This document shows, in pieces, positions 45,801 to 53,619 of a stretch of DNA of 64,000 nt (within the stretch, counting starts at the first letter, position 1; the number at the start of each line of letters is the position of its first letter). The translations under genes were made by a program, and so were the position numbers. The stretch comes from UBA12191 sp964422295 (GTDB lineage: Bacteria > Planctomycetota > UBA8108 > UBA1146): NCBI GenBank assembly GCA_964422295.1, contig CAYRAM010000005.1, forward strand, positions 1 to 64,000, written 5' to 3'. The notes beneath the pieces were generated by a model. The model ran no database searches. It was given only the letters and a program-made list of their open reading frames with translations, and was not told the DNA's origin.

Positions 45801-46308
45801 GAAGATCCTTGGCCAACAGAATCAATGCACGTTTTCTCAATTGCGAATCGGCGCGTTTGACGATCGTCACCTGGATCACCGGAACCCAAGAATCGACATC
45901 CAGTTCCGCAAAAACAGGCTGAAGCGCTTTGCCGTTCACCTGTGGCAGGGCATTGAGCGAAGACAACACGCGCAATCGAAATTCCCGATACTCGGTTTCC
46001 GTCGTCAGATTATCATCAAACTTGACGACGACTTCGCTGCGCCCCGGCACCGATGTGCTCGAAACGTACTCGGCAGATTCCAGACCACGAACTGCATTTT
46101 CAACCGGCTTGGTGACGAGTCGTTCGACTTCTTCTGCGGATGCCCCCGGATACCGAAGGGAAACCTGCACTTGCCGGAATGACATATTGGGAAACACTTC
46201 GATCGGCAGATTGGGGATCGCTACCAACAGCGCGTAAGCGATCAGCCCGAAGAAGACGATGTTGACCGGCACCGTCGAGCGAAGCACCAATTGAAAGAAA
46301 GAGCGCAT
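42895..46308 (-). CDS. RND-family efflux transporter (HAE1/AcrB-like)
   Basis: 1137 aa, ATG at 46308 behind GGAG. It has the order of an inner-membrane RND pump: helix 1, porter domain (YPGASAEEVERLVTKPVENAV), helices 2-6, second porter half, helices 7-12. The proton relay pair is Asp456-Asp457 in VGIIVDDAIIVLEN. The length exceeds the usual 1030 or so, partly because about 50 residues (349-400) before the normal helix 2 form two extra hydrophobic segments. Drives export of unknown compounds with the adaptor that starts the operon (2 bases between genes). No outer-membrane TolC gene nearby. Confidence 0.93.
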   Translation of the reverse strand: MRSFFQLVLRSTVPVNIVFFGLIAYALLVAIPNLPIEVFPNMSFRQVQVSLRYPGASAEEVERLVTKPVENAVRGLESAEYVSSTSVPGRSEVVVKFDDNLTTETEYREFRLRVLSSLNALPQVNGKALQPVFAELDVDSWVPVIQVTIVKRADSQLRKRALILLAKDLRDELERIPGIKRIDFAGEEYDQFQIALNPDLLERYGVSFQEVLNAINRQGGFIPAGQIETDLGERSIRIDTRPRSPEDLLDVIVSNEGSGSRIRVADLVTAGETGVVPIREAVGNSLDGEDAIGCRVLKDGDANAETIRNAVLDVTAKFQAVRKDIPFDVHFILDSTRKINASMSVLHDSLMLALCLVISALYFFLSKKSAVASAAVLILAVLATVVIASSREISIEVAALGALALFVFFTCRSAVLTVSGIVFAFLGTLVAFEIMGQSINEVSLIGFVLTVGIIVDDAIIVLENIRRQRELGEAPLDAVIKGVQEVFVPICSATLTTIAAFLPMLLMTGTVGDFFSILPISVATALAVSLFECLIVLPVHVRDLDQLVGPEDVQAKEGVVGVDAYLAREGMAGKLSRIYDRVFLWNQRNGGKVVLLAIFLFFAAIGIVYQSMVGPGHGMRPLLKLVFFPEDTSILNVSVNTAPGTGLKETDSIVRELSKDLRKTGFVEAAVGLSGMKLDTTYRPQFGHQFGLILAEFPVLEERTFDNPNTAIEAIRRELGAKWGKEKVRIEVTAQKDGPPTGAPVTVRVHGNNQQRVFDLAARTYEYLRMESQPGGRLEGVIDLASDLDQRSRSLNFNPDPEAMSKLGLDPLEARLFVAALFEGVYVGDYLRKDDEIPVKVRFFKPEGEVDPFEALEFPVTRSGDGSMIRFSQIGSIEDVEEPGILRRRHYQRSVNITGNLTSDAVISAATVENLLSDRFDAETRQNPGAALSFEGEAESTSRSFRSLFLAFWISLFIIYLVLSTQFRSLFHPLVIISNVAFSFTGVVLVMTAIAFLGDVLPDGMIRPERAWITVLAFISLVGLTGIVVNDAIVLVDFIQRRRSEGFPLDQALRIAGHERMRPILMTTISTIAGLLPMSIGIPSFDVRWSPFATVFVAGLLVATMMTLLVVPVLYRYSVLIERKVLQRFKSKVDTGT

Positions 46309-46310
46309 CG

Positions 46311-47411
46311 CTACTCCGAGGTCAGGGGAACCAATTCAACCCCAACGGGCATGTTGCCGGTTGTAACCAGCCAACTGGTATCATCGCTGCGAATAGGATA
46401 GACCGAATAGGTTTTTCCTGCGGTATCAACGACGATCCACTGCTCCAATTGCCGTCCGATGAACTTTTTGGGAATCCTGACGCCACCTCTGCTGTCCCTG
46501 ATTCTCAGGGAGGCACGAATCTCTAGGCCGCCCCCGGTTTCATGGGAAGCAAGCGAGAACTCTTCTGCCGGAATTTCGATGGTGACCTCGCGACGGTGGG
46601 TACCGGGATGGGGGACTGATCCAACCCGTATCTTTGATGGCTTGAGAGGCGTCTCACCCAACACCCTGTGCAATTTCAGCGTGCCTTCTGATAGTGAGCG
46701 GATCTCTTCTTCAGACATGGGAATCGTCAGGTCAAAGTGGGATCGATCGACCAACGTCATCATCGTTTGACCCATCGTCAGCCCTGAGCCCTGAACGACA
46801 TCACAACTCTCCACATGCCATCCAGCCGGAGCGAGCAGCGTTGATTGCTGGATCTTTTCTTCGAGCACTTCCAATTCTGATTCGACCAAGCGCACCGAGA
46901 GTTGAGAATCGGCGAGGGCGATTCTTGCGGAATCTGCGACAGCGGTGGCCTCTTCCCATTTCTGCAACGCCTGATCATAGATGCTTTGGGATGCATCCCC
47001 TTTATCGCGCAGCGCAGAGATGCGTTCCAATTCCTTGGCCGCCAATCGCGCCGCAGAATCGGAGCGCACCGAAGCCAATCGCGCTCTCTCAGTCGCGCTT
47101 TGCGCCAATTCGAGACGAATCTGCAGAGTTTTCTTTTGGGCTTTGTCGATGGAGGCATCGACCTGGATCGCTGCGACCCATTCGCCATCCCTTCCCGGAA
47201 TCCGGTCCCCTTCCGTAAAGAAAACCTCCTCCACGCGAAAGAAGCCCATCGCCCCGCTGACCAAAACTAGGCTCTCTCCCGGATGGGTATAAGCGGTGAA
47301 CATCCTTGTGGTGACCGCAGGGTGGTCAAAGGGTTTCCAACGATCGTCATCCACCGCTACGGCGGATGAGGAGGCGGTCAAAAAGAGAAGGGAAGCGGCC
47401 AAAAGGTTCAT
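46311..47411 (-). CDS. RND periplasmic adaptor (HlyD/MFP family)
   Basis: 366 aa from ATG at 47411 with GGAGAG upstream (a longer frame to 47510 is unlikely). Signal peptide MNLLAASLLFLTASSSAVAV, with no lipobox. The plan is that of membrane fusion proteins: a first half lipoyl segment (GFFRVEEVFFTEGDRI), a long helical hairpin (about 75-175) with a Gln/Glu/Arg-rich coiled coil, the second lipoyl half (TLLAPAGWHVESCDVVQGSG) and a beta-barrel domain. It links the RND pump to an outer-membrane channel. The usual lipoyl motif is diverged (GDRIPGRDGEW), so recognition rests mainly on arrangement and neighbour. Confidence 0.85.
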   Translation of the reverse strand: MNLLAASLLFLTASSSAVAVDDDRWKPFDHPAVTTRMFTAYTHPGESLVLVSGAMGFFRVEEVFFTEGDRIPGRDGEWVAAIQVDASIDKAQKKTLQIRLELAQSATERARLASVRSDSAARLAAKELERISALRDKGDASQSIYDQALQKWEEATAVADSARIALADSQLSVRLVESELEVLEEKIQQSTLLAPAGWHVESCDVVQGSGLTMGQTMMTLVDRSHFDLTIPMSEEEIRSLSEGTLKLHRVLGETPLKPSKIRVGSVPHPGTHRREVTIEIPAEEFSLASHETGGGLEIRASLRIRDSRGGVRIPKKFIGRQLEQWIVVDTAGKTYSVYPIRSDDTSWLVTTGNMPVGVELVPLTSE

Positions 47412-47536
47412 GGATCTCTCCGAAGAATCACGGGTATTGTGGGTATGATACATCAGCTTTACGACCCGGGTGGTTTGATTGATCCATAATTGTTGAATTG
47501 GTGTCTGCAAGGATGCGCTGCCGGAAAGGAACCGAC

Positions 47537-49093
47537 GTGAGCCGGCTGGACCCTGTGCGCCTGCGAATCATCGGCAGCCTGCTCGAATCTGTCGCTGAAG
47601 ATATGGGGATTGCCCTGGAGCGAGCAGGGATATCACCCAACATCAAAGAACGCCTCGATCACTCTTGCGCCATCTTTGACGCGGAAGGGGAAATGGTCGC
47701 CCAGGCAGCCCACATCCCGGTCCACCTCGGTGCCATGCCGATGGCTGTCAAGTCTGCAAGGAAGCATGCAGCTTTTGCCGATGGAGATGTGGTCCTCGTC
47801 AACGATCCTGCGATGGGCGGAACCCACCTCCCCGACATCACGGCGATCCAGGCTTTTCGCCTCCACCCCTCTGACCCCGAGCCGATCGCCTATGTCGCCA
47901 ACAGGGCCCACCATGCCGATGTCGGCGGAAGTGTCCCGGGATCGATGGGCATCACCGATCGCCTTGAGGATGAAGGCGTCATCATCCCGCCAACGACATG
48001 GATCACTGGCGGAGTAATCGACCGCGCCTGCGAAAGCACCATCGTCGGCCAAATGAGGTTTCCCGAAGAGCGTCGCGGGGATCTGCTCGCCCAGAAAGCA
48101 GCGCTGCAAACCGGTATCGATGGCTTGGTTCGCCTCATCGAACGCCTCGGAGAAGCTGAACTGCTCGCAGGATTCAAAGAGCTGCAGGACGCTGCCGAAA
48201 AACATGTCCGTGCCCTTTTTGATCAGATCCCCGATGGTCGCTACCTCGCAATCGAACAACTGGATGGAGATGGATACAGCGATCAGCCGATCTTGTTGAA
48301 ACTCGCCATCGATGTCGCTGGAGACACTGCACGCTTTGATTTCGATGGAACATCCTCCGCATGTCGTGGACCGATGAACTGCAGCACCCCGGTTACCCAT
48401 TCCGCTGTTCAATACGCTCTTCGTTGCCTCGCTCCAGAAGAGATTCCTGCCAGCGGGGGAACGCTGAGACCCATCGAGATGGTGATCCCCGAAGGCAGCG
48501 TTCTCGATCCTCCGCAGGACAGGCCCGTTGCAGGGGGTAATGTGGAAACCTCCCAACGCCTCGTTGATCTCATCTTCTCCGCATTGGCTCACGCGTTGCC
48601 CGAGCGGATCCCTGCCCAATCCCAGGGGACAATGAACAACGTCGTCTTCTCCTGTGATGCCGGCACCCACTACGAAACCGTGGGCGGTGGCTGCGGTGGC
48701 GGACCATTGAGGCCCGGTGCCAGCGGACTCCAGGTGCATATGACCAACACCCTCAACACTCCCATCGAGCGCCTTGAGCAGGTGCTCCCCATTCGTGTGA
48801 CCCACTATCAATTGCGCAGTGGAACCGGAGGGGCGGGCCAACACCCCGGAGGAGATGGGATCATTCGCGAGTTTGAATTCCTTGCAGATATGGATGTCTC
48901 ACTGCTGACAGAAAGAAGAACTCTGGCCCCGGCAGGATGCGCTTCTGGCGAACCTGGATCAGTGGGCAGAAATCTGCGCATTACCTCCGCCGGCGAAGAG
49001 GTTCTTTCCGGCAAGTGGCAGGGACGCATTTACTGCGGAGAACGTCTTCGCATAGAAACTCCCGGCGGGGGCGGTTGGGGCTGTCCTGACTGA
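47537..49093 (+). CDS. Hydantoinase B / oxoprolinase B-type protein
   Basis: 518 aa from GTG at 47537, with GAAAGGA 6 bases upstream. It matches the HyuB family along its length: DPVRLRIIGSLLESVAEDMG, SPNIKERLDHSCAIFD, VLVNDPAMGGTHLPDIT, ANRAHHADVGGSVPGSM, FDFDGTS, GGNVETSQRLVD and the closing RIETPGGGGWG. The family normally works with HyuA (ATP-dependent opening of hydantoins, 5-oxoproline or acetone carboxylation). No hyuA gene lies beside it, so it either pairs with a distant subunit or acts alone. It is upstream of the ABC exporter genes, with 77 bases between. Confidence 0.92.
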   Translation: MSRLDPVRLRIIGSLLESVAEDMGIALERAGISPNIKERLDHSCAIFDAEGEMVAQAAHIPVHLGAMPMAVKSARKHAAFADGDVVLVNDPAMGGTHLPDITAIQAFRLHPSDPEPIAYVANRAHHADVGGSVPGSMGITDRLEDEGVIIPPTTWITGGVIDRACESTIVGQMRFPEERRGDLLAQKAALQTGIDGLVRLIERLGEAELLAGFKELQDAAEKHVRALFDQIPDGRYLAIEQLDGDGYSDQPILLKLAIDVAGDTARFDFDGTSSACRGPMNCSTPVTHSAVQYALRCLAPEEIPASGGTLRPIEMVIPEGSVLDPPQDRPVAGGNVETSQRLVDLIFSALAHALPERIPAQSQGTMNNVVFSCDAGTHYETVGGGCGGGPLRPGASGLQVHMTNTLNTPIERLEQVLPIRVTHYQLRSGTGGAGQHPGGDGIIREFEFLADMDVSLLTERRTLAPAGCASGEPGSVGRNLRITSAGEEVLSGKWQGRIYCGERLRIETPGGGGWGCPD

Positions 49094-49170
49094 GAATCGC
49101 TGCCAACAGAACAAGAGTGCGCTTATACTGCTTTCATCCCGTACCCCGTCCGCCAGAGGAGATTTCCATC

Positions 49171-50103
49171 GTGACAGTTGCCATCGAACTGAGGAATGTC
49201 GTCAAGACCTACGGTGATTTCCGAGCAGTCGATGATGTTTCATTTGCGGTTGAAGAAGGGTCCATCTGCGGATTTCTGGGGCCCAATGGTGCCGGCAAAA
49301 CCACATCGATCCGCATGATTCTCGATATCCTGCGCCCTACCTCCGGAACGATTTCCGTCCTTGGTCACTCGGTGATCGCAGAGGTTCGCGATCGCATCGG
49401 CTACCTCCCGGAAGAGAAGGGTCTCTACAAAAAGATGACCGCCTCCGGAGTCATCGCCTACTTCGCCATCCTCAAGGGAATGCCTTCCGGGAAGGCCCGT
49501 GAAAAGGCCCGCGAACTGCTGGACCGCTATGGTCTCGGCGCATTCAAGGATCACAAGTGCGAGGCGTTGTCGAAGGGAATGGGCCAAAAGGTCCAAGTGC
49601 TCGCATCTATTGCCCACGATCCGGATCTGGTGATCCTCGATGAGCCCTTTAGCGGCCTCGACCCGGTCAACCAGGGAGTGATGGAAGAGGTGATCCAGGA
49701 TCTCAGGGCCCGCGGAAAGACGGTACTCTTCTCGACCCATGTCATGGCCCATGCGGAAAGAATTTGTGAAAGCATTGTCGTCATCGCTGCGGGCAAGATG
49801 GCGTTTCACGGCTCCGTCTCAGAGGCTCGCAAATTGCTCCCCAGCCGAATCAGGGTACGCGGCGAGGAGATCGATGAAATGATCACCAAGATTCCCGGTG
49901 TGGAAGCGGTCAACCCTTCCAGCGACGGCAGGCCCGGGGTTCTTGAGTTGCACGTTTCCGAGGAAACCGATCCGCGCGCACTACTGAAGTTGTTTTTTGA
50001 CTCCGGTAAATCTCTCGACACCTTTGAAGTGGTGCAGCCGGATCTTCACGAAATCTTTGTCCACTTGGTTGGGGAAGAAGCGAGAGAGGCGGCTATCCGA
50101 TGA
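49171..50103 (+). CDS. ABC transporter ATP-binding protein (NatA-like)
   Basis: 310 aa from GTG at 49171, with GAGGAG 9 bases upstream. Walker A is GPNGAGKTT, the Q-loop lies in RIGYLPEEKGLYKKM, the signature is LSKGMGQKVQ and Walker B is LVILDEPFSGLDP, with the switch His in FSTHVM. This signature is the NatA-type version. A C-terminal domain of about 80 residues (from KLLPSRIRVRGEE) is also found in NatA. It powers export by the permease that follows, overlapping it by 4 bases (ATGA at 50100-50103). NatAB pumps move Na+; another substrate is possible. Confidence 0.93.
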   Translation: MTVAIELRNVVKTYGDFRAVDDVSFAVEEGSICGFLGPNGAGKTTSIRMILDILRPTSGTISVLGHSVIAEVRDRIGYLPEEKGLYKKMTASGVIAYFAILKGMPSGKAREKARELLDRYGLGAFKDHKCEALSKGMGQKVQVLASIAHDPDLVILDEPFSGLDPVNQGVMEEVIQDLRARGKTVLFSTHVMAHAERICESIVVIAAGKMAFHGSVSEARKLLPSRIRVRGEEIDEMITKIPGVEAVNPSSDGRPGVLELHVSEETDPRALLKLFFDSGKSLDTFEVVQPDLHEIFVHLVGEEAREAAIR

Positions 50104-51713
50104 CCAGGATCTTTCGAGTCGCCCAAAGGGAATATCTGGAGAACGTCAAAACCAAAGGTTTCTGGATCGGCATCCTGCTCTTTCCCTTCATGATTTGGTT
50201 GATGATGGAGGTTCCCAGGTTTCTTGAAGAGAAGGGGATCCCCACCCGCCACGTGGTCATCGTCGCCCGCGATGCAGAAGCGGGGGAACTCGCACGCCAA
50301 CGCCTCATTCTGCTGAATCGACAAAAGATTCTCTTCGCTCTCCAACAACATATCGCCGAAGAAACCGCTCCCCAAAGAGAGGAGATGCTGGAGGGTCAGA
50401 AGATCGATGCGGCCGAGTTGCTCGAAAAGCTGGAAGAAGGCCTGGAACAATTGAATCAAGGCTCCGCCGAGATCAACCCCTTCAATCCCAAGCAATTGAT
50501 CGACATCGGAGATTTGGTCCCGGACGACTTCCTCATCAATGATTTTCGTTGGCGAGGGATGAAGAGCCTGATGCTGTCCCAATTGCCTGAGGGCGCTGCG
50601 GAGTTCGTCGAGCCGGATCCGCGATTCATGGAAGTGAGCTTGCCGGCCGGGCTCACGGAACAGTCGACCGACGAGGAGATCGAAGAGGCGCTACGCCCCT
50701 ACCTGCGATCAGAGGAGCGCTACCCCGTCGACGACAGCGATGTCGATCTGTTCGCCCTCGTCTTGATCCCGGAAGACGTACTCAGCGAAAAAGAGCCGAT
50801 CCGCTTTTGGTCATCCAACCTTGCCGACACCGACCTGCGCGATGCCATCACAGGTGTTTTGACCGACAAGATTCGGCAGATGGAATACGATCAGCGCGGA
50901 ATCTCCTCTGTCGAAGTCGCCGAAATATCCCAGCTCCGCATTCGATCCAACAGCTTCAACCCCAACAAAGAGGCCGGAGAGGAAAAGGTCGGGATCCGCG
51001 ACAAGATTCGCCAATATGCTCCTGTCGGCTTCGTTTATCTGCTGTGGATCGCCATCTTCACCGTCGCACAAATGTTGCTCAACAACACCATCGAAGAAAA
51101 ATCGAACCGCATCATCGAAGTGCTCCTCTCCTCAGTGACCACCAATGAATTACTGTTGGGGAAAGTTTTCGGTGTCGCAGCGGTGGGCGTCACGATGCAA
51201 TGTGCATGGATCGGCTCCCTCATCGGCCTCATGCGGCTAAAAGCGGGGCCGGGGGCTGAGTGGATTGTCGATGTGATGGCAGCGGTCATCTCACCGGAGT
51301 TACTGATCGGATTCATCTTCTACTTTGTCACCGGTTACCTCTTCTATGCATTCCTCTTCGCCGGCATTGGAAGTATCTGTAACACCATCAAGGAAGCGCA
51401 GAACTTCATGGGTCCAATGATGCTGATTCTGATGGTCCCGCTGGGAACGATGGTGTTCATCCCCAACGACCCCAATGGAACCATCGCCACGGCGATGTCC
51501 TGGGTGCCCCCGTGGACCCCTTTCATCATGATGAACCGGATGGCTGCAAGCCCGCCGATGGCAGAGATCATCGGTACCGGGGTGATGTTGGTAATCTCGG
51601 TGGTCATGGTCTACTGGTTGTCCGCCAAGGTCTTTCGGATAGGGGTTCTGAGAACAGGGCAGCCTCCCAAGTTCATGGAGCTGCTTGGTTGGTTGAAACC
51701 CAGCAAATCTTGA
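50100..51713 (+). CDS. ABC-2 type permease (NatB-like)
   Basis: 537 aa, ATG at 50100 overlapping the ATPase gene. One membrane helix near residues 18-35 (FWIGILLFPFMIWLMM) is followed by a large extracytoplasmic domain (about 40-300), rich in acidic residues. Five or six membrane helices follow from about residue 308, including NNTIEEKSNRIIEVLLSSVTTNELLLGK, the usual ABC-2 coupling helix region, and a GSICNTIKEAQNFMGPMMLI segment. This plan is that of NatB-like exporters. Substrate not evident. The stop overlaps the next gene. Confidence 0.9.
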   Translation: MTRIFRVAQREYLENVKTKGFWIGILLFPFMIWLMMEVPRFLEEKGIPTRHVVIVARDAEAGELARQRLILLNRQKILFALQQHIAEETAPQREEMLEGQKIDAAELLEKLEEGLEQLNQGSAEINPFNPKQLIDIGDLVPDDFLINDFRWRGMKSLMLSQLPEGAAEFVEPDPRFMEVSLPAGLTEQSTDEEIEEALRPYLRSEERYPVDDSDVDLFALVLIPEDVLSEKEPIRFWSSNLADTDLRDAITGVLTDKIRQMEYDQRGISSVEVAEISQLRIRSNSFNPNKEAGEEKVGIRDKIRQYAPVGFVYLLWIAIFTVAQMLLNNTIEEKSNRIIEVLLSSVTTNELLLGKVFGVAAVGVTMQCAWIGSLIGLMRLKAGPGAEWIVDVMAAVISPELLIGFIFYFVTGYLFYAFLFAGIGSICNTIKEAQNFMGPMMLILMVPLGTMVFIPNDPNGTIATAMSWVPPWTPFIMMNRMAASPPMAEIIGTGVMLVISVVMVYWLSAKVFRIGVLRTGQPPKFMELLGWLKPSKS

Positions 51714-52141
51714 CTCCGCCACCTCGCCCCCTGCGCTACTTTTGGAACCTCCTCGGTTTCCTCGCCCTGGGCTTGGGGATCATCGGCATCCCGCTGCCGG
51801 TGTTACCGACGACTCCGTTCATTCTTTTGGCAGCGTATCTGTTTGCAAAAGGTTCCCCGCGTTACCACGCATGGCTGAGGAATCACAAAACCTTTGGCAA
51901 AATAGTTCGGGACTGGGAAGAGCATGGATCGATTCCGACGCGGACGAAAATTATCGCGACGGTGATGATCGCCATCGCCATCTCTTTTCCGCTATGGATC
52001 ACACGTGAAAATGTTCCTGTAGAAGCGCGGTGGGCAACCGCAATCCTCGCCGGGATCGGCTGGACCTACGTCATCACTCGACCTTCGGGACCAGCCTCTG
52101 GGCCAAGCAAGCACGATTTGGCGGACAAGAATCCGGAGTGA
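51710..52141 (+). CDS. DUF454 (YbaN-like) membrane protein
   Basis: 143 aa from TTG at 51710, which overlaps the permease stop by 4 bases (TTGA). No separate ribosome site is visible, in line with coupled translation. The DUF454 pattern is clear: LGFLALGLGIIGIPLPVLPTTPFILLAAYLFAKGSPR, then WLRNHKTFGKIVRDWEEHG and two closing membrane helices. Function unknown in the family; the protein sits in the inner membrane. Its stop abuts that of the convergent dehydrogenase gene. Confidence 0.87.
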   Translation: MTPPPRPLRYFWNLLGFLALGLGIIGIPLPVLPTTPFILLAAYLFAKGSPRYHAWLRNHKTFGKIVRDWEEHGSIPTRTKIIATVMIAIAISFPLWITRENVPVEARWATAILAGIGWTYVITRPSGPASGPSKHDLADKNPE

Positions 52142-53233
52142 CTACTCGTCCTCGTCGTCGGCATCATCGATACCCAAGTATAGAGAACCGTTGATGGTAG
52201 ACAGGTACGGCTCCAACGGGATCTCCTCTTGTTTGATGAATCCCTTTTCAGGAAGCGCTCCGGCGTGAACCAACTCGACAACGGCGGCGACTGAGCACGC
52301 GGTAGTCCAGCTGATGGCGCGCCACTCGGTGTCGTTGACTTCGATGGGGCGATATTCGCCGACGAATTCTTCCCGCTGAAGATCCCCGGACTGCCAACCC
52401 TCGACGGCTGCGTGGACGTAAACCACGTCATCCGGCACCGGCGGGCACGCCTCCACGAGAATCCGTCCTGCCTCTTCACGGTCACGGTGCATTCCCAGCT
52501 CATGAAGGAAGAAGCGCATGCGGTCACAGTGGCCGGGATAGCGCATCGTTTTGTAGTTGAGGGTTTCTAATTTTCCAGCCCAGGTTTCGCACATCGTTCC
52601 AAGCCCACCGGAGGTGGTGAACGCTTCCAGGCGAAGACCATTGACGTGAATCGTCTCCAGCCCCTCCAGCGAAGGCACCATCGAACGCTCACCCATGCTG
52701 ATCACTTCGCACTCATTGAGATATTCATTGACGACACCGGCCGCAGACCAGGTGAAGGAGTATCCCATGCTGCCACGGGGATGTTCGGGAAGGGCGCCGA
52801 CTCGCAACTCGATGGAGCGCACCTTTTCAAACTGGCGCGCGAGATCGGCTCCAACGATACCGATGAATCCCGGAGCGAGACCACACTGGGGAGCGAGTAC
52901 GGAATTGGCATCACCCGCCATCTCCTGGATGGCATTGGTGGTCGGAACATCCTCTGTGAGATCGAAGTAGTGGACCCCCTGATTGAAAGCAGCTTCGGCC
53001 ACCGGCAGATTGAATTGGTAAGGCAAACAAGAGACGACACCCTGGCAACCATCCAGGGCCGCCTTCAATGCAGAGGTGTCGGAAACATCGAGGACATCCG
53101 CTGGAAAGGTCAGCCCCTCCACCTCTCTGGCATCGCGGCCAATTACCTCAAAACCCGCTCTCTGAAGAAGCGTTCCGACGAGGCTGCCGACCTTGCCGAG
53201 CCCGACGACGAGTACCTTATCGATGTTGGCCAT
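52142..53233 (-). CDS. Saccharopine dehydrogenase-family protein
   Basis: 363 aa, ATG at 53233 with a weak ribosome site. The Rossmann start KVLVVGLGKVGSLVGTLL gives GxGxxG, so it binds NAD(P). ADVLDVSDTSALKAAL and GVVSCLPYQFNLPVAEAAF are typical of the N-terminal domain, and QCGLAPGFIGIVGADLA of the region that joins to the catalytic C-terminal domain. Family members reduce or oxidise amino acid imines (saccharopine, lysine, carboxynorspermidine). The short length and neighbours suggest an L-lysine-dehydrogenase-like enzyme, but the substrate is open. The C-terminus ends in an acidic run. Confidence 0.88.
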   Translation of the reverse strand: MANIDKVLVVGLGKVGSLVGTLLQRAGFEVIGRDAREVEGLTFPADVLDVSDTSALKAALDGCQGVVSCLPYQFNLPVAEAAFNQGVHYFDLTEDVPTTNAIQEMAGDANSVLAPQCGLAPGFIGIVGADLARQFEKVRSIELRVGALPEHPRGSMGYSFTWSAAGVVNEYLNECEVISMGERSMVPSLEGLETIHVNGLRLEAFTTSGGLGTMCETWAGKLETLNYKTMRYPGHCDRMRFFLHELGMHRDREEAGRILVEACPPVPDDVVYVHAAVEGWQSGDLQREEFVGEYRPIEVNDTEWRAISWTTACSVAAVVELVHAGALPEKGFIKQEEIPLEPYLSTINGSLYLGIDDADDEDE

Positions 53234-53437
53234 GATCCCGTTCCTTCCACTCTTTCTGCAGCCGTTTCCCGCCGGCTGGAAGAATCGAGCCTTATCCTAT
53301 CCATGGACCCCGATCTGACAAGCAGACCGCAAGAATGGCCCTGTCGCCGCCGTTAAAATGCGCCTGAAAGCCTGAATTACACGCTTTGCCACTGTCGGGT
53401 GGCCATTCGGTGGGACAGAACGGAAACAGCGGAGGGA

Positions 53438-53608
53438 TCAGCTGAAGAGCTCATAAAAGGGCACGTACTTGCCAAAGAACCAGCCGGCCACCCCGCCGAT
53501 CCCTGCCCCGGCGAGGGACCACCAAAGAGAGGTAAATTCACCGAGCAGGATCGCCCCGGTGATCGCCCCCAAAATACTGCAGATGATCATGTAGATCAGT
53601 TTCAGCAT
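53438..53608 (-). CDS. Small hydrophobic membrane protein
   Basis: 56 aa; GGGAG precedes the ATG at 53608 and TGA is at 53438-53440. The frame begins MLKLIYMIICSILGAITG and continues with two membrane helices (about residues 5-22 and 30-46). The second has small-residue packing: AGAGIGGVAGWFFG. It ends YVPFYELFS. It follows the nuclease-like lipoprotein gene by only 11 bases, on the same strand, so it is the downstream gene of that pair. No family recognised. The good ribosome site, sound codon pattern and operon place support a real gene. Confidence 0.7.
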   Translation of the reverse strand: MLKLIYMIICSILGAITGAILLGEFTSLWWSLAGAGIGGVAGWFFGKYVPFYELFS

Positions 53609-53619
53609 TCTCTCTCCCT

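Noticed and set aside
44998..46182. 394-codon plus-strand frame opposite the RND pump
   Set aside because: Product is rich in His, Arg and Gln without domain pattern; the RND protein on the other strand is certain.
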